This document shows, one piece after another, positions 31,609 through 43,425 of a stretch of DNA of 64,000 nt. The position numbers and the translations under genes are program-made. Location of the stretch: assembly GCA_002796755.1 (NCBI GenBank), contig PHFE01000008.1, forward strand, positions 1,077,388 to 1,141,387. The letters run 5' to 3'. Numbering within the stretch: the stretch's first letter is position 1; each line of letters begins with the position of its first letter. Source of the stretch: Paracorniculantispora psalliotae. Taxonomy: Eukaryota > Ascomycota > Sordariomycetes > Hypocreales > Cordycipitaceae. The notes beneath the pieces were generated by a model. It was not told the DNA's origin, did no database searches, and worked only from the letters and a program-made list of their open reading frames with translations.

Positions 31609-33877
31609 CTAAGCGTCCTGGTCAACCCGAATCTCCGCTATTACGTCCCCGACGGAGGTAAAGGCGCCGTCGCCGCCGTCTTGCCGCAATTCTTCTAGCA
31701 GCACGCTCGTTTGCGCGTAGAGCTTTTCCAAAGCAGCACGTGATGATTTGCCAAGAGAGGCTGTTATCGTTAGCAACTGAATTGTCAACATGAATCATGG
31801 AGGCTTACATAAAATGGCAGAGTTGAGCTCTTCTGCCACAGTGACCCGTCCCTTGCGGTCCAGCAAGTGGCTGACTTGAGGCTCCTTGAGGGGATTGCGG
31901 TAAGCAATCAGGGACCAAATCTCGTCCAGGGCCTTGCCCACCTCCTTGCGCGAGTCCTCGGCGTACTCTGCCTGGAGAGTCTGGCCGTACTCGAGCATTT
32001 CCGTTTCTAGCTGCAGCACCTCGTCTGGGTCATGTGTTAAGGGGGCGTCGTCCCACTCGTAGCCGTGGGCATTGGTGTCAATGTCCATACCTTGAACATC
32101 GGTATCGCCATCTGCCAACATGTTGAGCTGGGCCGCCTTACGGACCATTTCGATGAATTTGCGGCAGCGTAGCTTGAAGTAGACGGGTTCGTGTTCTCGC
32201 AGGACTTGGGGGTAGTATGCGTTTGTGTATTTCAGAGCTCGGTCGACATCGCCTTGCAGAATCGCTCGTCGGATGCCTGGTTTTGTTAGTCAGGATTGGC
32301 AAAAGGGGACGCGGCACGTACGCTGTCGGTTGTTGGCATCCTCGTCGTCTCGAACATTTATCGTGCTCGCCTTGGGTCCGGTGTTGGAGCTCAAGGCTTC
32401 ACTCTGCAGTTTCAGGTCTTCGGCAAATGCACGCGCCGTCTCGACGTAGCCATCATGTTGGAGGAATTGCATGACCAAGGCTTGAATAAAGTCCGTCTCG
32501 CCGAGGCCGGGTTCGAGTTTGGATGTGTTGGCCGATTCGATGTCTTTTTGAATATTTTCTCGTTGTTCCTAGACAGTCAGAATAATTCGCACCTGGGTAG
32601 CTTCTAGACTCACTCTCATCATGTCGTCAATGTTGTATACAAAAGGTGTCTGGCCAAAGTTGACCAGAATGTGCTCGCCAGCTCGTTTCATGCTAATCGA
32701 AGGATATAGCCTGCCGTTGGCAACGTCTTGAAAGGCCACACCTGTTGCTGTCAGCGACGACGTGCGACGTTTTGGGTCTAAGGACATACCTAGTTTGATG
32801 CCATTCTTGGTGTAAAAGGCCGTTCGATCGCGAAAGTTGACACCGCAGCCAATGACATCACCGACGGAATACGTAGGCCCAAATGGTCTTCCGATATTCT
32901 GCCCAGAGAAGCATCGGCCATCGTCTGCATGGTAACCCCACGATTCGGGTTCCCAGCCAACGGGTCTGGCTGTGGAGGCGGCTCGACTCGAAAACCCGAT
33001 GGCAATAAAAGTTCTGCATGAATTAGCTTTGTTTCTTTCAGCATATGAGTCTGCATGGAGGAACGCACTCATCGCGTCGGCCAGACAGAATCTGGACTTC
33101 AAAGTAGTATATGCCACACTGCAGGGGCATGTGGTGGTCGGCACGGATGCCGCAGGCTTCGTGGTCCCTATCGAGGTGTCCCTTGATCTCGATGTATTTG
33201 ACCCCGAGTCCGTCGGTATGCAGGTCGAGGCCGCCGCTCATGTCGGCCTTGTTCCAGCGGGTGGGCAGCGGGGAGAGGCCGCCGGTGTCCTCGGAGGGCG
33301 TGCCGCGCTCGACGACGGTATGCGATAGGCCGCGGTGGGAGCCGGTGGGCATCAGGTCCGAGGAGAAGCCGTTGGTCGCGCCGGACATGGTACCGTTTCG
33401 TTTTTGGTCGCGCCTCGAGTGGGCGCGTGATCTGTGAGCGTCCCGGAGCTTGTGCATGTAGGTGGACCATTGCAGGTACGAGGGGATGAAGAAGCGGTCC
33501 TCGCCGTCGTCGGAGGCGTCGTCGGGGTCGCCGTTGGTGAAGAGATCAAAGGCGCGGGAGAAGGAGGGCAGGTTGCCGGCGGAGCGCCAGGCGGCGACGG
33601 TGTCGGCGGCGTCGTCCATGGCGGCGGGCGAGGCGGGCGAGTCGTGCTCAGAGGAGCAGAGGAGAAAGGCGGTCGGGTCGATGGTCAGGTCGCCGTTGCC
33701 GTCGAGAATGGAGACGCGGGAGGGATGGGTGTAGAAGTTGTAGCTGCGGTTATCGTCGGGGGCGGCAGTAGAAGTAGCAGCAGTAGCAGAATCGTCTCGC
33801 GAGGCTGGCGGTGGTGGTCTCGATGGGGTCACGCCTGGGTCTGCACCAGATGAGCGATGCTGACCAACGCCAGACAT
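31609..33877 (-). CDS. VID30: GID1/VID30 (RanBPM-like) SPRY-LisH-CTLH subunit of the GID/CTLH ubiquitin ligase
   Basis: Six exons (33877-33069, 33013-32790, 32741-32614, 32568-32322, 32276-31809, 31760-31609) join in phase to 675 aa. A disordered Ser/Pro/Ala-rich head reaches about residue 200. The SPRY domain spans about 215-385, with LPTRWNKADMSGGL, CGIYYFEVQILSG, GWEPESWGYHADDG, CGVNFRDRTAFYTKNG and GRLYPSISM. LisH (about 408-440) reads DFIQALVMQFLQHDGYVETA. CTLH/CRA follow from about 470, with RRAILQGDVDRALKYTNAYY and HEPVYFKLRCRKFIEMVRK. GID1 scaffolds the E3 complex that degrades gluconeogenic enzymes in yeast. The start is set at MSGVGQH. An upstream extension to 34318 stays open but is low-complexity and probably leader. 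Confidence 0.92.
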
Positions 33878-35559
33878 GGACCGGGGAAAAGGGCAGGAAG
33901 AGGAGACACGGGAGAGGGGCAGCGGGAGGAAATGTACCCTGCGTGTCTGGATGTGCGTGGTGTGCTCTGGATAGAGTGGCCGCAGCTGGATAGCTGGGAG
34001 GAGCCAGAGGATGACGGCACTACACCGGATGGGTTCGGCTCGAAATCGGGCGGCGGCGGCGGACGATGCAGCAGAGGCGGGAGATGGGAGGAAGAGCCGC
34101 CGGCGTGTATAATGGTCGACCGTGACGGGGGAGATGTTCGGCCGTGATGTGGTGTGGCCGTCGATGATGTGCGGCTCGTGGCGGAGAGGAAGCGGGACAA
34201 GTTGAGGTTGGAGCTTGTCTGCGTGGTGGTGCTTGTCCGAGCGGTGGTGGTGGAGGACGACGAACCTCTGCACTGGAGCCACCGCGGTGAGGTACCTGGA
34301 CAAGTACCGAGAGCGCACGGCGGCTTCCGTGTTGGGCGGTTACAGCGGATTCGTGAATCGTTGTGTGGGCAAAAGGTACTTGGAGGTACAAGCGCATCTG
34401 GTATGGTGGGTTCGGTTGGTTGTTTTGGGCGGCCCCGAGCAGCACTCCGAGTAGCCAGAGTTTAAAAGGAACATGGAATTCCTCTGCCAAATAGACTTGC
34501 CCATCTCATTCTTGATACGAATATGCTTAATTCTATCTTCTTCATCGGGTCCTTGAAGCAGCCCGAACGCGAAGCAACAGAGGAAACGTACCGCACAAGT
34601 ACCTGAGGTGTCTGAAAGCAAGTCACTGGACTGCTCCTCCACCTGCCAAGCTGCTGGGGCATTGCGCTATCTGAATCCCAGCCACCAAGACGCGGGGGGC
34701 GAATCCACTGTATCACGGCCACTGCGCGCTCTCTCTCGCTTCTCTCACAGCATTCTTCCAGTCGGACTTGAGGCTACAACGCTGAATCCCGCGCCGCATC
34801 GCCTAAGCCTTGTGGGCTTTTTTTGCGATAATCGTCACTGCATCGGTCGTGCCTACATCTGGGGACGCGTATTCTATCCACCTGTTTTTTTTTAAACATG
34901 GTTGACGATGAGACGTTGCTGCAACACGACAGGTACAGAATACGCGCAGCCACAGACGACACTGAGTCGAGCTGTTAGTAAGCATGGAGTCTGCCAAGCA
35001 GTCAGCGTGCGTCCAGTCGACACCTTTATGCGCCAATATTGGTGCGTGCAAAAATCTTCAAAATCAATCATGATGCATATAAAGTAGTCAACGAATATCA
35101 TCCCGATCTGCCTTGCCTGATGCTGCGCCTGCGATCGCCTTTGCGGTGGACAAGTATTACACGGCCAACCCACAGCTCCGCCTTGGTCACAACCCGAGCC
35201 CACGCATGTCGTAGCACCCTGCGTAATGCACGGAATTCGTCACTGTAATAATGACTGCCAAATTTTTCTCGGGTATACCAATAGATTTGTGCCCATCCAA
35301 CGCTATCTAATATGAAAACCGTGGCTCACTGGCCCTAATAGTTACATTTCCTATGCGTACATTGAAAATCCCAAAACGCCATCGCCGCGAACAGTTGCCG
35401 CGTTTTCTTCCATCCGATCCATGCAAGCAAGACGCCGCCCGTTCCAAAATCAAGCCCAAACAGTATTATCGCAAAATCTGCCCAAGAGGAGCCATTCGCG
35501 TTCAATAATTGAAAAAAATGTTGTAGATAGTCGTGCACGACTGAGACGTGGCGTGACCG
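33878..35559. other. Upstream region of GID1 and downstream region of IES4
   Basis: About 1.7 kb. The first 440 bp is a GC-rich leader that stays open in the GID1 frame. The remainder has only shadow frames. Nothing else is supported. Confidence 0.4.
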
Positions 35560-36430
35560 TTATGATGCGGCCGCCACTGGTGCAGGCGCAGGTGATGAAG
35601 CGTGGACGCTCGGGAGGCTCTGCATCTCCACGTCGCCACCGGCATTGCTGGGCGCAGCATTACTGGGCGCCGTGCTGATATTCTCCTGCCCATTCTCCTT
35701 GTTCTCCTTGTTGCTGCTGTCGGCCGAGTCGGCCGGCGTCGCCTCCGAGTCGCCCTCGCCGCCGGGCTTGGGCGGCGCCGTCCACCGGTTAATCTCCCAC
35801 ACCACGCCCGTGAAGCTCTTGAGTGTAAAATTGCCCTTGGCCCATTTGCGGCATGGCTTGCCCGATCGGTCGAGGGCTCGGAGCCCGGCGTTGATGGCGC
35901 CCTGGTTCGCTTTGGGGCCCAGCTTGTGCGCGGCGGCGTTGGCGCGAACCGCGGCGTGGTCAATGGTACCGTCCTCCCTGATTCATGGTTAGCCATTGAT
36001 GGTGCAGAATTGGATGAAAAGAGGTGACATACAGACGCGGCTTCTTCTTGGGACCAGGCTTGCCTCGGACCTTGGGTTGCCCGTCGGCCGTCAGCGCGGC
36101 GCCTCTCTTGACGCCCTTTTTGCGGCCGTCCGTGGGCGGTCCCATGGCCGACGGCGCAGGCGTGCCTTCAGCAGCAGGCGTCGCGGCATTCGAGTCGGAT
36201 GCGGCCTCGCCGTGGCCATTGGCGGCAGGCACTGGCGTCGAAGGCGACTCCTTGACGTCGCTCGAGTCTTTGTGGTCGCTGCTGGCGGCGGCGGGCGATT
36301 CGGGCTTGACCGCGTCGTCGTCGCCAAACGTGTCGCGCAGCATCGTCGATGGTACGGATAGGGTCACGACGAGGGTTGGCTTGCCTCCAGACTTGCGTCG
36401 ACCTTCGGGTGTCTTGATCGGTGGAGCCAT
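35560..36430 (-). CDS. IES4: INO80 chromatin-remodelling complex subunit IES4
   Basis: IES4 is a fungal-specific INO80 subunit acting in the nucleus and a checkpoint-kinase target in yeast. Exon 1 is 36430-36033 and exon 2 is 35977-35560, joined by GTATGT...ATCAG, giving 271 aa. The N terminus KPTLVVTLSVPSTMLRDTF is the conserved IES4 start. A Ser/Ala/Pro acidic linker and a basic RGKPGPKKKPRL segment follow. After the splice, EDGTIDHAAV, HKLGPKANQGAINAGLRALDR, KPCRKWAKGNFTLKSFTGV and WEINRW complete the conserved C-terminal block. The tail is Asn/Glu/Ala-rich and disordered. The splice falls in the Leu codon of KKPRL. Confidence 0.88.
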
Positions 36431-37778
36431 GGAAAGAACAAGTCGCGCGTCTCAGGACGGGATTAAATACGACAGGCGACCCCTGGTAGCGCAGAGTAAC
36501 GGCGCGGCGCGGATGGGCGAGGCGTGTAATCGCCGGCGATGGATGGAAAGAGGCACGAGTTGTGTGTGTTGAAGCCAAGTTGTGGTGGATCAAATTTTCG
36601 CACACCGTGTTTGCTTTGGCAGCCCGTTGGTGGTGAGGCTTGTCCAGCTGGTGGTGGTGCGTGGTGTGGTGCCGGCCAGGGGCGTCTTACGTGGAGCAGA
36701 GGATCTTAGCCAGGGCACTGAGCCGCTTGGCGATGGTGGTGATGTGGTGATGAAGAGCAGTGCTCCGGTGATGAAAGGTGATGATGGGAAGGGGGGGAAA
36801 TGGTTTCGGGCGACGAGGGCTTTTTCATTCTGGGGCTCGTCTGCTTGGTAGCATTTTTTTGGTTGGTGCCGTGGTCTGGTCTCATGCTGGCGGTTTGGGC
36901 CAGAGGCGGCGCACAATAAAATGGGCAAAAGGTTTCTTGCCTCCGCCTGCCAGTGTCCCAGGCCAAAGACCCAGGCCGACGTGACGCTCAAGATTTCCGG
37001 TGGAGCCTCGCCCTTTCAAAGAGCCTGGGCCTAAAACAGACTAGCGCGACTCTGGCATGCACCGAAAGGGGGAACCGAGTTGGCCGGTTACTGCTACACG
37101 TGATGTGATAAAGGTACATATATCCTCTGCAAAGTTGCTTACTAGATCAAGTACCTCAACGGCTCACGCCAGTACTCGATACTCGCTGCCAATTACTCCT
37201 CAGCTTCACATTTAACGTACACCAGCTCTTCCCGACGCAATCCAACCTTGATTATGCTTCGCCACGCTTGTCACGTTCGCCATTCGCCGAACCAGCTCCA
37301 ACCATATGACGGCATGGATCCATAGATCACACGGTTTACCGCTGCCGGTGCATCGCGGTCTTGCAATGTACAGCGCCTCTGGACCTTGCTCCTCTCTCTA
37401 CCGGATGTACCGTCAAGAAATATCGCAGCAAACAAGCAAACATCCACATCGGATCGCGTCATTTCCTAGCAGGCTGGCATCCGCAGCTAGCGGCGAGCAA
37501 TATTCCATCAGATACCGTCATTTTCTCGCCTCACTCTGCCATCGTAAGCACCAACGCAACCATCGTACGCCTACCCTACACGCCACGACAAAGCTGCTTT
37601 TGGAGCCTCACAACGCATCCGCAATTAGTCCTGCGCGGGTTTACTCTTCATCTTGATGCCTGAGCCTGCCATGGGGCGTAATTATTCAGCCGGAGCAATA
37701 TTTGTGAAGAAAGATGCGTTAAACTTTACAGCGACTGTCTATCCTCTCATAACGCTGAACCCCCTCCCGGTCGTCGAA
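36431..37778. other. Intergenic region, no gene seen
   Basis: About 1.35 kb upstream of IES4 and downstream of the P-type ATPase. Short frames lack homology. Confidence 0.4.
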
Positions 37779-40700
37779 CTACCACGCAGCCTTTGCTATC
37801 CAGCTGCCTGGATACTTGCGCACAAAAAATCTCCTCGCCTCATCAATAAAAATAATGTAAATACCAAACGCAAACGGCAGGAACCAATACTCCACCGGCA
37901 CCGCCGCCGTCACAATCACTCGCTGAATCGCCGGCGGGTAGCACCACAGGAACGCCATAACCAACGCGAACAGGATCGCGGGGAACAGGTACAGGTTCTG
38001 TGTCGCCCGGTTGAACGCCGGCGGGTGCTGGAAGATACTCAGCCGCCGGCAGCGCACCGCCATCAGGTTAAACCACTGCATCACCACGAGATTGACAAAG
38101 TAGATAGACGACGCTTCGGTCAGGCGCGCGTTGTAGTAGTCTTCCGTCACGTAGTCGGGGATCTTGCCAAACGAGAACCACAGGTCTTTGAAGGCGATGC
38201 CTTTGCGTTCGAGATACCAGTAGGACATGGCAAAGGAGGCAAGCGTCTCCGTCATGCCAATGATACCGTAAGCTTGGAAGATGAGCTGCCAGTTGACGAG
38301 CCGGTCTTTCTTGACGTTGCGCGGGCGTCGGTGCAGCACGTCGGCCTCGGGCTTTTCGTAGGATAAAACGGTGGCGGCGACGCAGTCGGTGAAGCAGCTG
38401 TCCAATTAGCAGATGAAATTTAACTTGAGAGGAATTGACGTACCAAATGACGATCATGAGAAAAGAGGACAGAATCTGGGGCAGACCAAACGCGACGTTG
38501 GTTATGACGGGCCAAAACTCGGAAAACGAACCAGCAGGTAGAAGATAGGCAATGACCTGTGCTGTTAGTACTATGAAGCAAAGATGAGATGGAGCAAAGT
38601 ACCTTTTTCAAATTGTCAAACACGACACGGCCGTACTGCACGGCAATCACAATCGACGAAAACGAGTCCAACAGCACCATGTCCGCCGCCTCCATCGCAA
38701 TGTCCGAGCCGCTCCCCAGCGCGATGCCCACGTCAGCCGCTTTCAGAGACGGCGCGTCGTTGACGCCGTCGCCCGTCATAGCCACGACGTTGCTCTTCTG
38801 AAACTCGCGCACGATGCGCAGCTTCTGCTCCGGCGTGGTGCGCGCAAACACAATCTCCTCGTAGGCGGTCAGCGTCGTCCACTGGTGGTCGTTGAGCAGC
38901 GTCAGCTCGCTGCCGCTGATGACGAGCGCGCCGCGCGAGGAGACAGAATTGCCGCCTTTTTCTTCGGAATCGGTCGAGTCCGGCGAGGGATCGGGGTGGC
39001 GCTCGAGGTGGCTGGCGGAGTCAACGTGCACGCAGGTGACGATGCCGGCGTCGCGGGCAATCGCGAGCGCAGTGAGGCTGAAGTCACCAGTGACCTGAAA
39101 AATGTTAGACTGGAGCGTGGTGGGTGAAAGGTGGGTGGGATGACTGACCATGGCAATTCTGATGCCAGCACCGCGAAGGGTCGACACGACGTCACGGATC
39201 TCCGGACGGAGGGGATCGACAATGGCGACAACGCCGACGAGGGTCAGGCCCGACTTGGCCAGCTCAGTCATTTCGGCCTCGTAAGCGCCATCGTCGACAG
39301 CATGCTTGATGAAGCTGCCAGGAACCAACTTGCGAGCGAGAAGCAGACAGCGCTTGCCTTGCGTCGAGTACACCTGCTTAAGGTGCTCAAACGTGGCGAG
39401 CGCATTTTCGTCCATGGGCGCGACATCGCCGGTCGACGTAATGTATTCGGAACAGCGACCAATCAGCACATCCGGAGCGCCTTTGATGGTGAGGAGAATA
39501 TCGTTGTCACCAAACTGAGACGCGGCGGTGGCATGCATCGTGTGACCAAGAACCTCCTTGCGGCTGCAGGTAAAGGTACGAATCATGAATTTGTTCTTGC
39601 TGTTAAAAGCGAGATCAAACACCTTGGTCCAACACCCTCGGAAGTAGCCGACATTGCCGTCAGCGAGCGACTCGGCGAAGCGCAGAATGGCTGTGTCGGT
39701 GGCATCGCCGAAGACGTTGCGCTGCGCAAGGGGGATATCGGCCTGCGAGGCGTCCAGTTCGGCGGCGTTGCAGAGCGCAGACATAGCACCGAGCTGACCA
39801 AATGCAGAGTGAAGCTGGGCGGCATCGCCTTTCTCGCCACTGCGCAGTCTCTCTTGAAGTTCTTCTACGGTGAGGTTGGTGCTTCCCATCGCACAGTCAG
39901 TAAGAGACATCTTGCCCTGCGTCAACGTGCCAGTCTTGTCAGAGCAAATGACAGATACGGAGCCAAGCGTCTCGACTGTCTTGAGCGACTTGCACAGGAT
40001 GTCGTTCTTTTTCATCAAATTCGCGGTAATGGTCAGACCGGCTGTGATGGCGATGGGCAGGCCTTCGGGGATGAAGGCGACAGCGACACTGACGCAACTG
40101 ACGATGAGCGCGCTCACGGAGATGAAGCCGGGATGGTCCTTGCGGAGCCACGCGCCCCAAATGACGAGTACGACTGTGATCATGGTGATCATGATGCCGC
40201 AGATGAAGAGCACGAAATACAAAACTTCCCGCTCCAGCGTCGTCATTTTCGTCTTGGGCTCGTTAGTGAGTGTAGCGATGCGGCCAAAGACAGTCTTGTC
40301 ACCGGTCGCGACGACAATGCCGGTGCTGGTGCCGATGATGCAGTGGGTGCCTTGCAGACCAATGTTGTGCGTCTCCAGATAATTCTCGTCTGTGGCCTTA
40401 ACAGCGCCTGGCACAGGACGCGACTCGCCCGTCAGTACGGAGCGGTCAAACTTGGCGTCGGACGAAACCTGCATGAAGCGCATGTCTGCAGGCAGCTTGT
40501 TGCCCGCCTTGATGAGAACAACGTCACCAGGTACAAGCTCTTCTGCGGGAACGTGGACGAGGCTTCCATCACGGATCACCTGCGACTGCTCCGGCAGCAT
40601 GTCCTTGATCGACGCCATGACGCGCGACGTCGACCAGTCCTGGAACATGTTAAAGCCGGCCTGTAGGAAAAAGACGGCGAGCAGCACGATGGCGAGGGCG

Positions 40701-41351
40701 AGGTTGGCGAGCGCCGGCGCGGGCTCGCCGAGAGGTTTCCATGAGATGAAGACAAGAATGCTGCCGACGAGAAGAATGCCGCCAAATCCCTTGAAGAAGT
40801 AGCCGAAGATTGTGAGGGTTCGGTTGGTTTTCGGAGGGGACGGGGCGTTGCGGCCGTACTCAAGCCGGCGACGCGCGACTTGCTCACTCGACAGGCCGGT
40901 CTGGGGTGACACGGTCAGGCGGGAGGAGACATCATCGGCGGCGATGGTGTGCCAATCTAGGTCACCCAGGTCTATGTGTGTAAGTCGGCGATCGACGAAG
41001 ACGGTTGTGTGACAATGACGTTTATTTACCTTTGGCGGTAGCATCGGCGGCTCGAATCGCTTCGGCGCGTTCTTTGCCCTTGGATTCTTCGATGCCAAAC
41101 GAGCTTTTCCCTCTGTCAGAAATGATGCGATGCTTAAAGAAGATGTTTGCTTACACAGTGCGGTAATGAATTGGAAGGGTCAAGGCGGGATCGACCTGCG
41201 CATTTCGCGAAATGCTGCGAATCGCCATTGAGTCATTCGAATTGGCACGGCTCAGGCGAGGACGGGAGCGCGATCGTCGGCGACCTTGCTCCTCGTCATG
41301 CCAGCGGACACGGTCCGCGCCGGATACGTCTGTAGGCTTGTACGAGGCCAT
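37779..41351 (-). CDS. P-type cation ATPase, Na,K-ATPase alpha-like (type II)
   Basis: Six exons (41351-41155, 41112-41030, 40971-39149, 39094-38603, 38556-38444, 38397-37779) join in phase to 1108 aa. The N-terminal tail is Arg/Ser-rich. Motifs are the actuator loop LTGES (about 273-277), PEGLP in helix M4 (about 395-399), the phosphorylation site CSDKTGTLTQG (Asp about 438), MVTGDFSLTALAIARDAGI across the third intron, and DGVNDAPSLKAADVGIALG in the P domain. The C terminus (CCFTDCVAA, KPEADVLHRRPRN, and a last helix with IDEARRFFVRKYPGSW) resembles animal Na,K/H,K-ATPase alpha chains rather than fungal ENA or SERCA pumps. It probably exports Na+ or exchanges Na+/K+. The substrate is inferred. 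Confidence 0.9.
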
Positions 41352-42429
41352 GTATATTCGGTCAAGAAAATTGACGTAAAAGAAAATAGGCCCAAAAGAC
41401 AGGGAAGTGGCGGAAGAGGAGCAGCCCTCGCAAGCGAAACGTTAACAAGGTTGCAGTAATGACACGAAACGATTCCAATGCTACTCTGGAAGGGCATGCG
41501 GGACAAGGCAGTTTTTATATTCTACGGTAAACAGAGGAAAAGCGGCCAGGGCTTGGACCTGAACGGGGTGATTTCTCTACTGAGACGAGGCAATGCAGAA
41601 GGCTAGCTGAGAAGGGGAAAGCCGAAGGAGAAAAGACCGCGCCTGGTGGACAACATGGCTGTCTGGCAGCCAGACGAGCTGAGGGAAACGGTCGAACTAG
41701 ACGAGGCGGTGATGATAGTATGGGCGTGGGAGCGGGCGCGGTCTATGGGGGTGGCCAATAACACGGCACATGTTGGCGAAGCACAGCTGCGACCGGCGAT
41801 CCAAATTGAGGACAGCGGCTAGCTTCACACCTAGAGGGTGGGAACGGAAATGCAATGAGAGAGAGAAGAGAAGAGACGAGAGAACCAGGAAAAATCGATA
41901 TAGCTGCGACGCATCAAACGAAATTGCCTCATCCCACACAGCCTCGTGAACGTTTACAGTAGTGTGGTGGAGCGCGACGAAGAACGGGTTCGTTTGCCGA
42001 CGGGTGCGAGCCAAGAAAAAGCCACGAGAGAAGGGCGTCGATCGGCAAGTGGAGGGGGTGTGAGGGGATGTCAAGGGCCTTTGTTGTCGCGACATAACAA
42101 ATGCCAGGTAACGAGGATGAAACTGCTGCACGGCCTGGGTATGCGCGATATACAAGCCAGCGACAGGGCTGATGTCGGGGCAGGACAAGCTTTCTCTAGC
42201 GCTGTTTTCTTAGTGCGAGCGCTGCCCGTTTAGGCAGTCCAGCAGCAGATGGCACGGGGGCTCGGCTGCGAAATTGACCGTGTGCAAGAATATCCCTCTA
42301 TGGTCGACGGCGCTCTGGATCGCAAGTGGAGGGGCACAGGAAGAAGCTGTCAGTGGGCGTGGCGACGTCAGCGGCTCCCCGTAAGGTCCTCTAGCGTAGT
42401 TGGAGGGTGGCTCGGCCTGTCTTCCGGCC

Positions 42430-42615
42430 GATGCAGGAGGGTCCAATTTCGTAACCATGTGGGAGGTGTCTCTTGGGAACAGCGGAAATGGCGTCGGATG
42501 GCAATGTGCGCGGTTTTCGCGATGGGTGGTAAGCAGTGTACAGAATGGTGTTGCCTTTTCGCTGCGACGCTGGTGTGTTGCATTAATCAGAAACGCAGGC
42601 GGTTAAGAGGAAGGA
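42430..42615. repeat. Diverged duplication, copy 1
   Basis: It shares GGAGGGTCCAATTT..C(C/A)ATGTGGG and, further on, (G)AATGGTG(T/C)TGCC....CGCT(G/A)CGACGCTGG and TGCATT(A/G)ATCAGA(A/T)AC with 42960-43180, in the same order. Confidence 0.75.
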
Positions 42616-42959
42616 CAATAAGACAGTCAAAAGTTATAAAGTAGCTAACACCGGCTGCTTCCTGAAGCTGTTAGTTTGTATTTGGTATTCTAGTTGTGCA
42701 TGCTGCTGCCTTCTGGCCAAATGGGTTGGGGCGTTGACGTCTCTGGCAACGCAGCTGCATCACCAGAATAGTAATCTGGAGCGACTCCTCCTAGCCTCCC
42801 ATGATGTACGGTGTCCGCGGGTCTGAGAGCTCCATCATCCGAAAAGCAGGCTGGCGAGGTCCGGGCTATGTGTCGCAGACCGCCAGAGGCCTCCCTCACG
42901 AAATGGCCGACTAACATGCCCGCTGGTGGGCAAGCCACTGGCGCTGGGTGGCGCGGCGA

Positions 42960-43180
42960 GGGCGGAGGGTCCAATTTGCCAGCATGTGGGTGAAGACAAG
43001 AGGTGTTTCCCCTGAAAGGAGGGGAACAAGGCGACTGAGTGGCACAGGACTGGAGTGTGCGTTTTTTCTTTCTTTTTTTTTTTTCTCGTGATGATGTGTA
43101 CTGAAGATAATGTGTGGAATGGTGCTGCCCGCTCGCTACGACGCTGGCTGCTGCATTGATCAGATACAGCGGAAGTGAAG
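42960..43180. repeat. Diverged duplication, copy 2
   Basis: This copy has the same block order as 42430-42615, with an extra T-rich insertion near 43062-43085. Confidence 0.75.
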
Positions 43181-43425
43181 ACTAAAGCAAATAGAAGGGC
43201 TACGGGTTAAACACTGTGAAGTATTGGACGTTTTCCAATTTTTTCTTTTCTTTTTACATTTAGTGGTTTATTTTGACGACGCCATTGCCCTTCCATCGAG
43301 AAATTGCGATACGTACGTCTCAGCCAACCCTAATCTTGTTACTGCCACTCTGGACGTACGAGAATGTGAAGCCATCTTTTTAAAAGCCGGAGAATTGTTT
43401 GGAAAGTATGAGATGTAAGCTATTG

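Larger units (their letters stand above)
41352..43425. other. 2-kb intergenic region with a diverged internal duplication
   Basis: It contains two related segments at 42430-42615 and 42960-43180 and poly-pyrimidine tracts near 43065-43085. No gene is supported. Confidence 0.45.

Noticed and set aside
33878..34318. N-terminal extension of GID1 to an upstream ATG
   Set aside because: The extension is Arg/His/Pro low-complexity and contains no conserved block. It is better read as 5' leader.
35335..35538. 67-codon frame with a hydrophobic segment downstream of IES4
   Set aside because: Too short, no homology, and probably within 3' UTR. Kept only as a remote possibility.
36590..36991. 133-codon minus-strand frame upstream of IES4
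   Set aside because: Pro/Ser/Thr-rich composition without homology or splice context. Likely promoter sequence.
39131..40666. 511-codon open frame antisense to the P-type ATPase
   Set aside because: Shadow of the GC-rich third codon positions of the ATPase. No domain.
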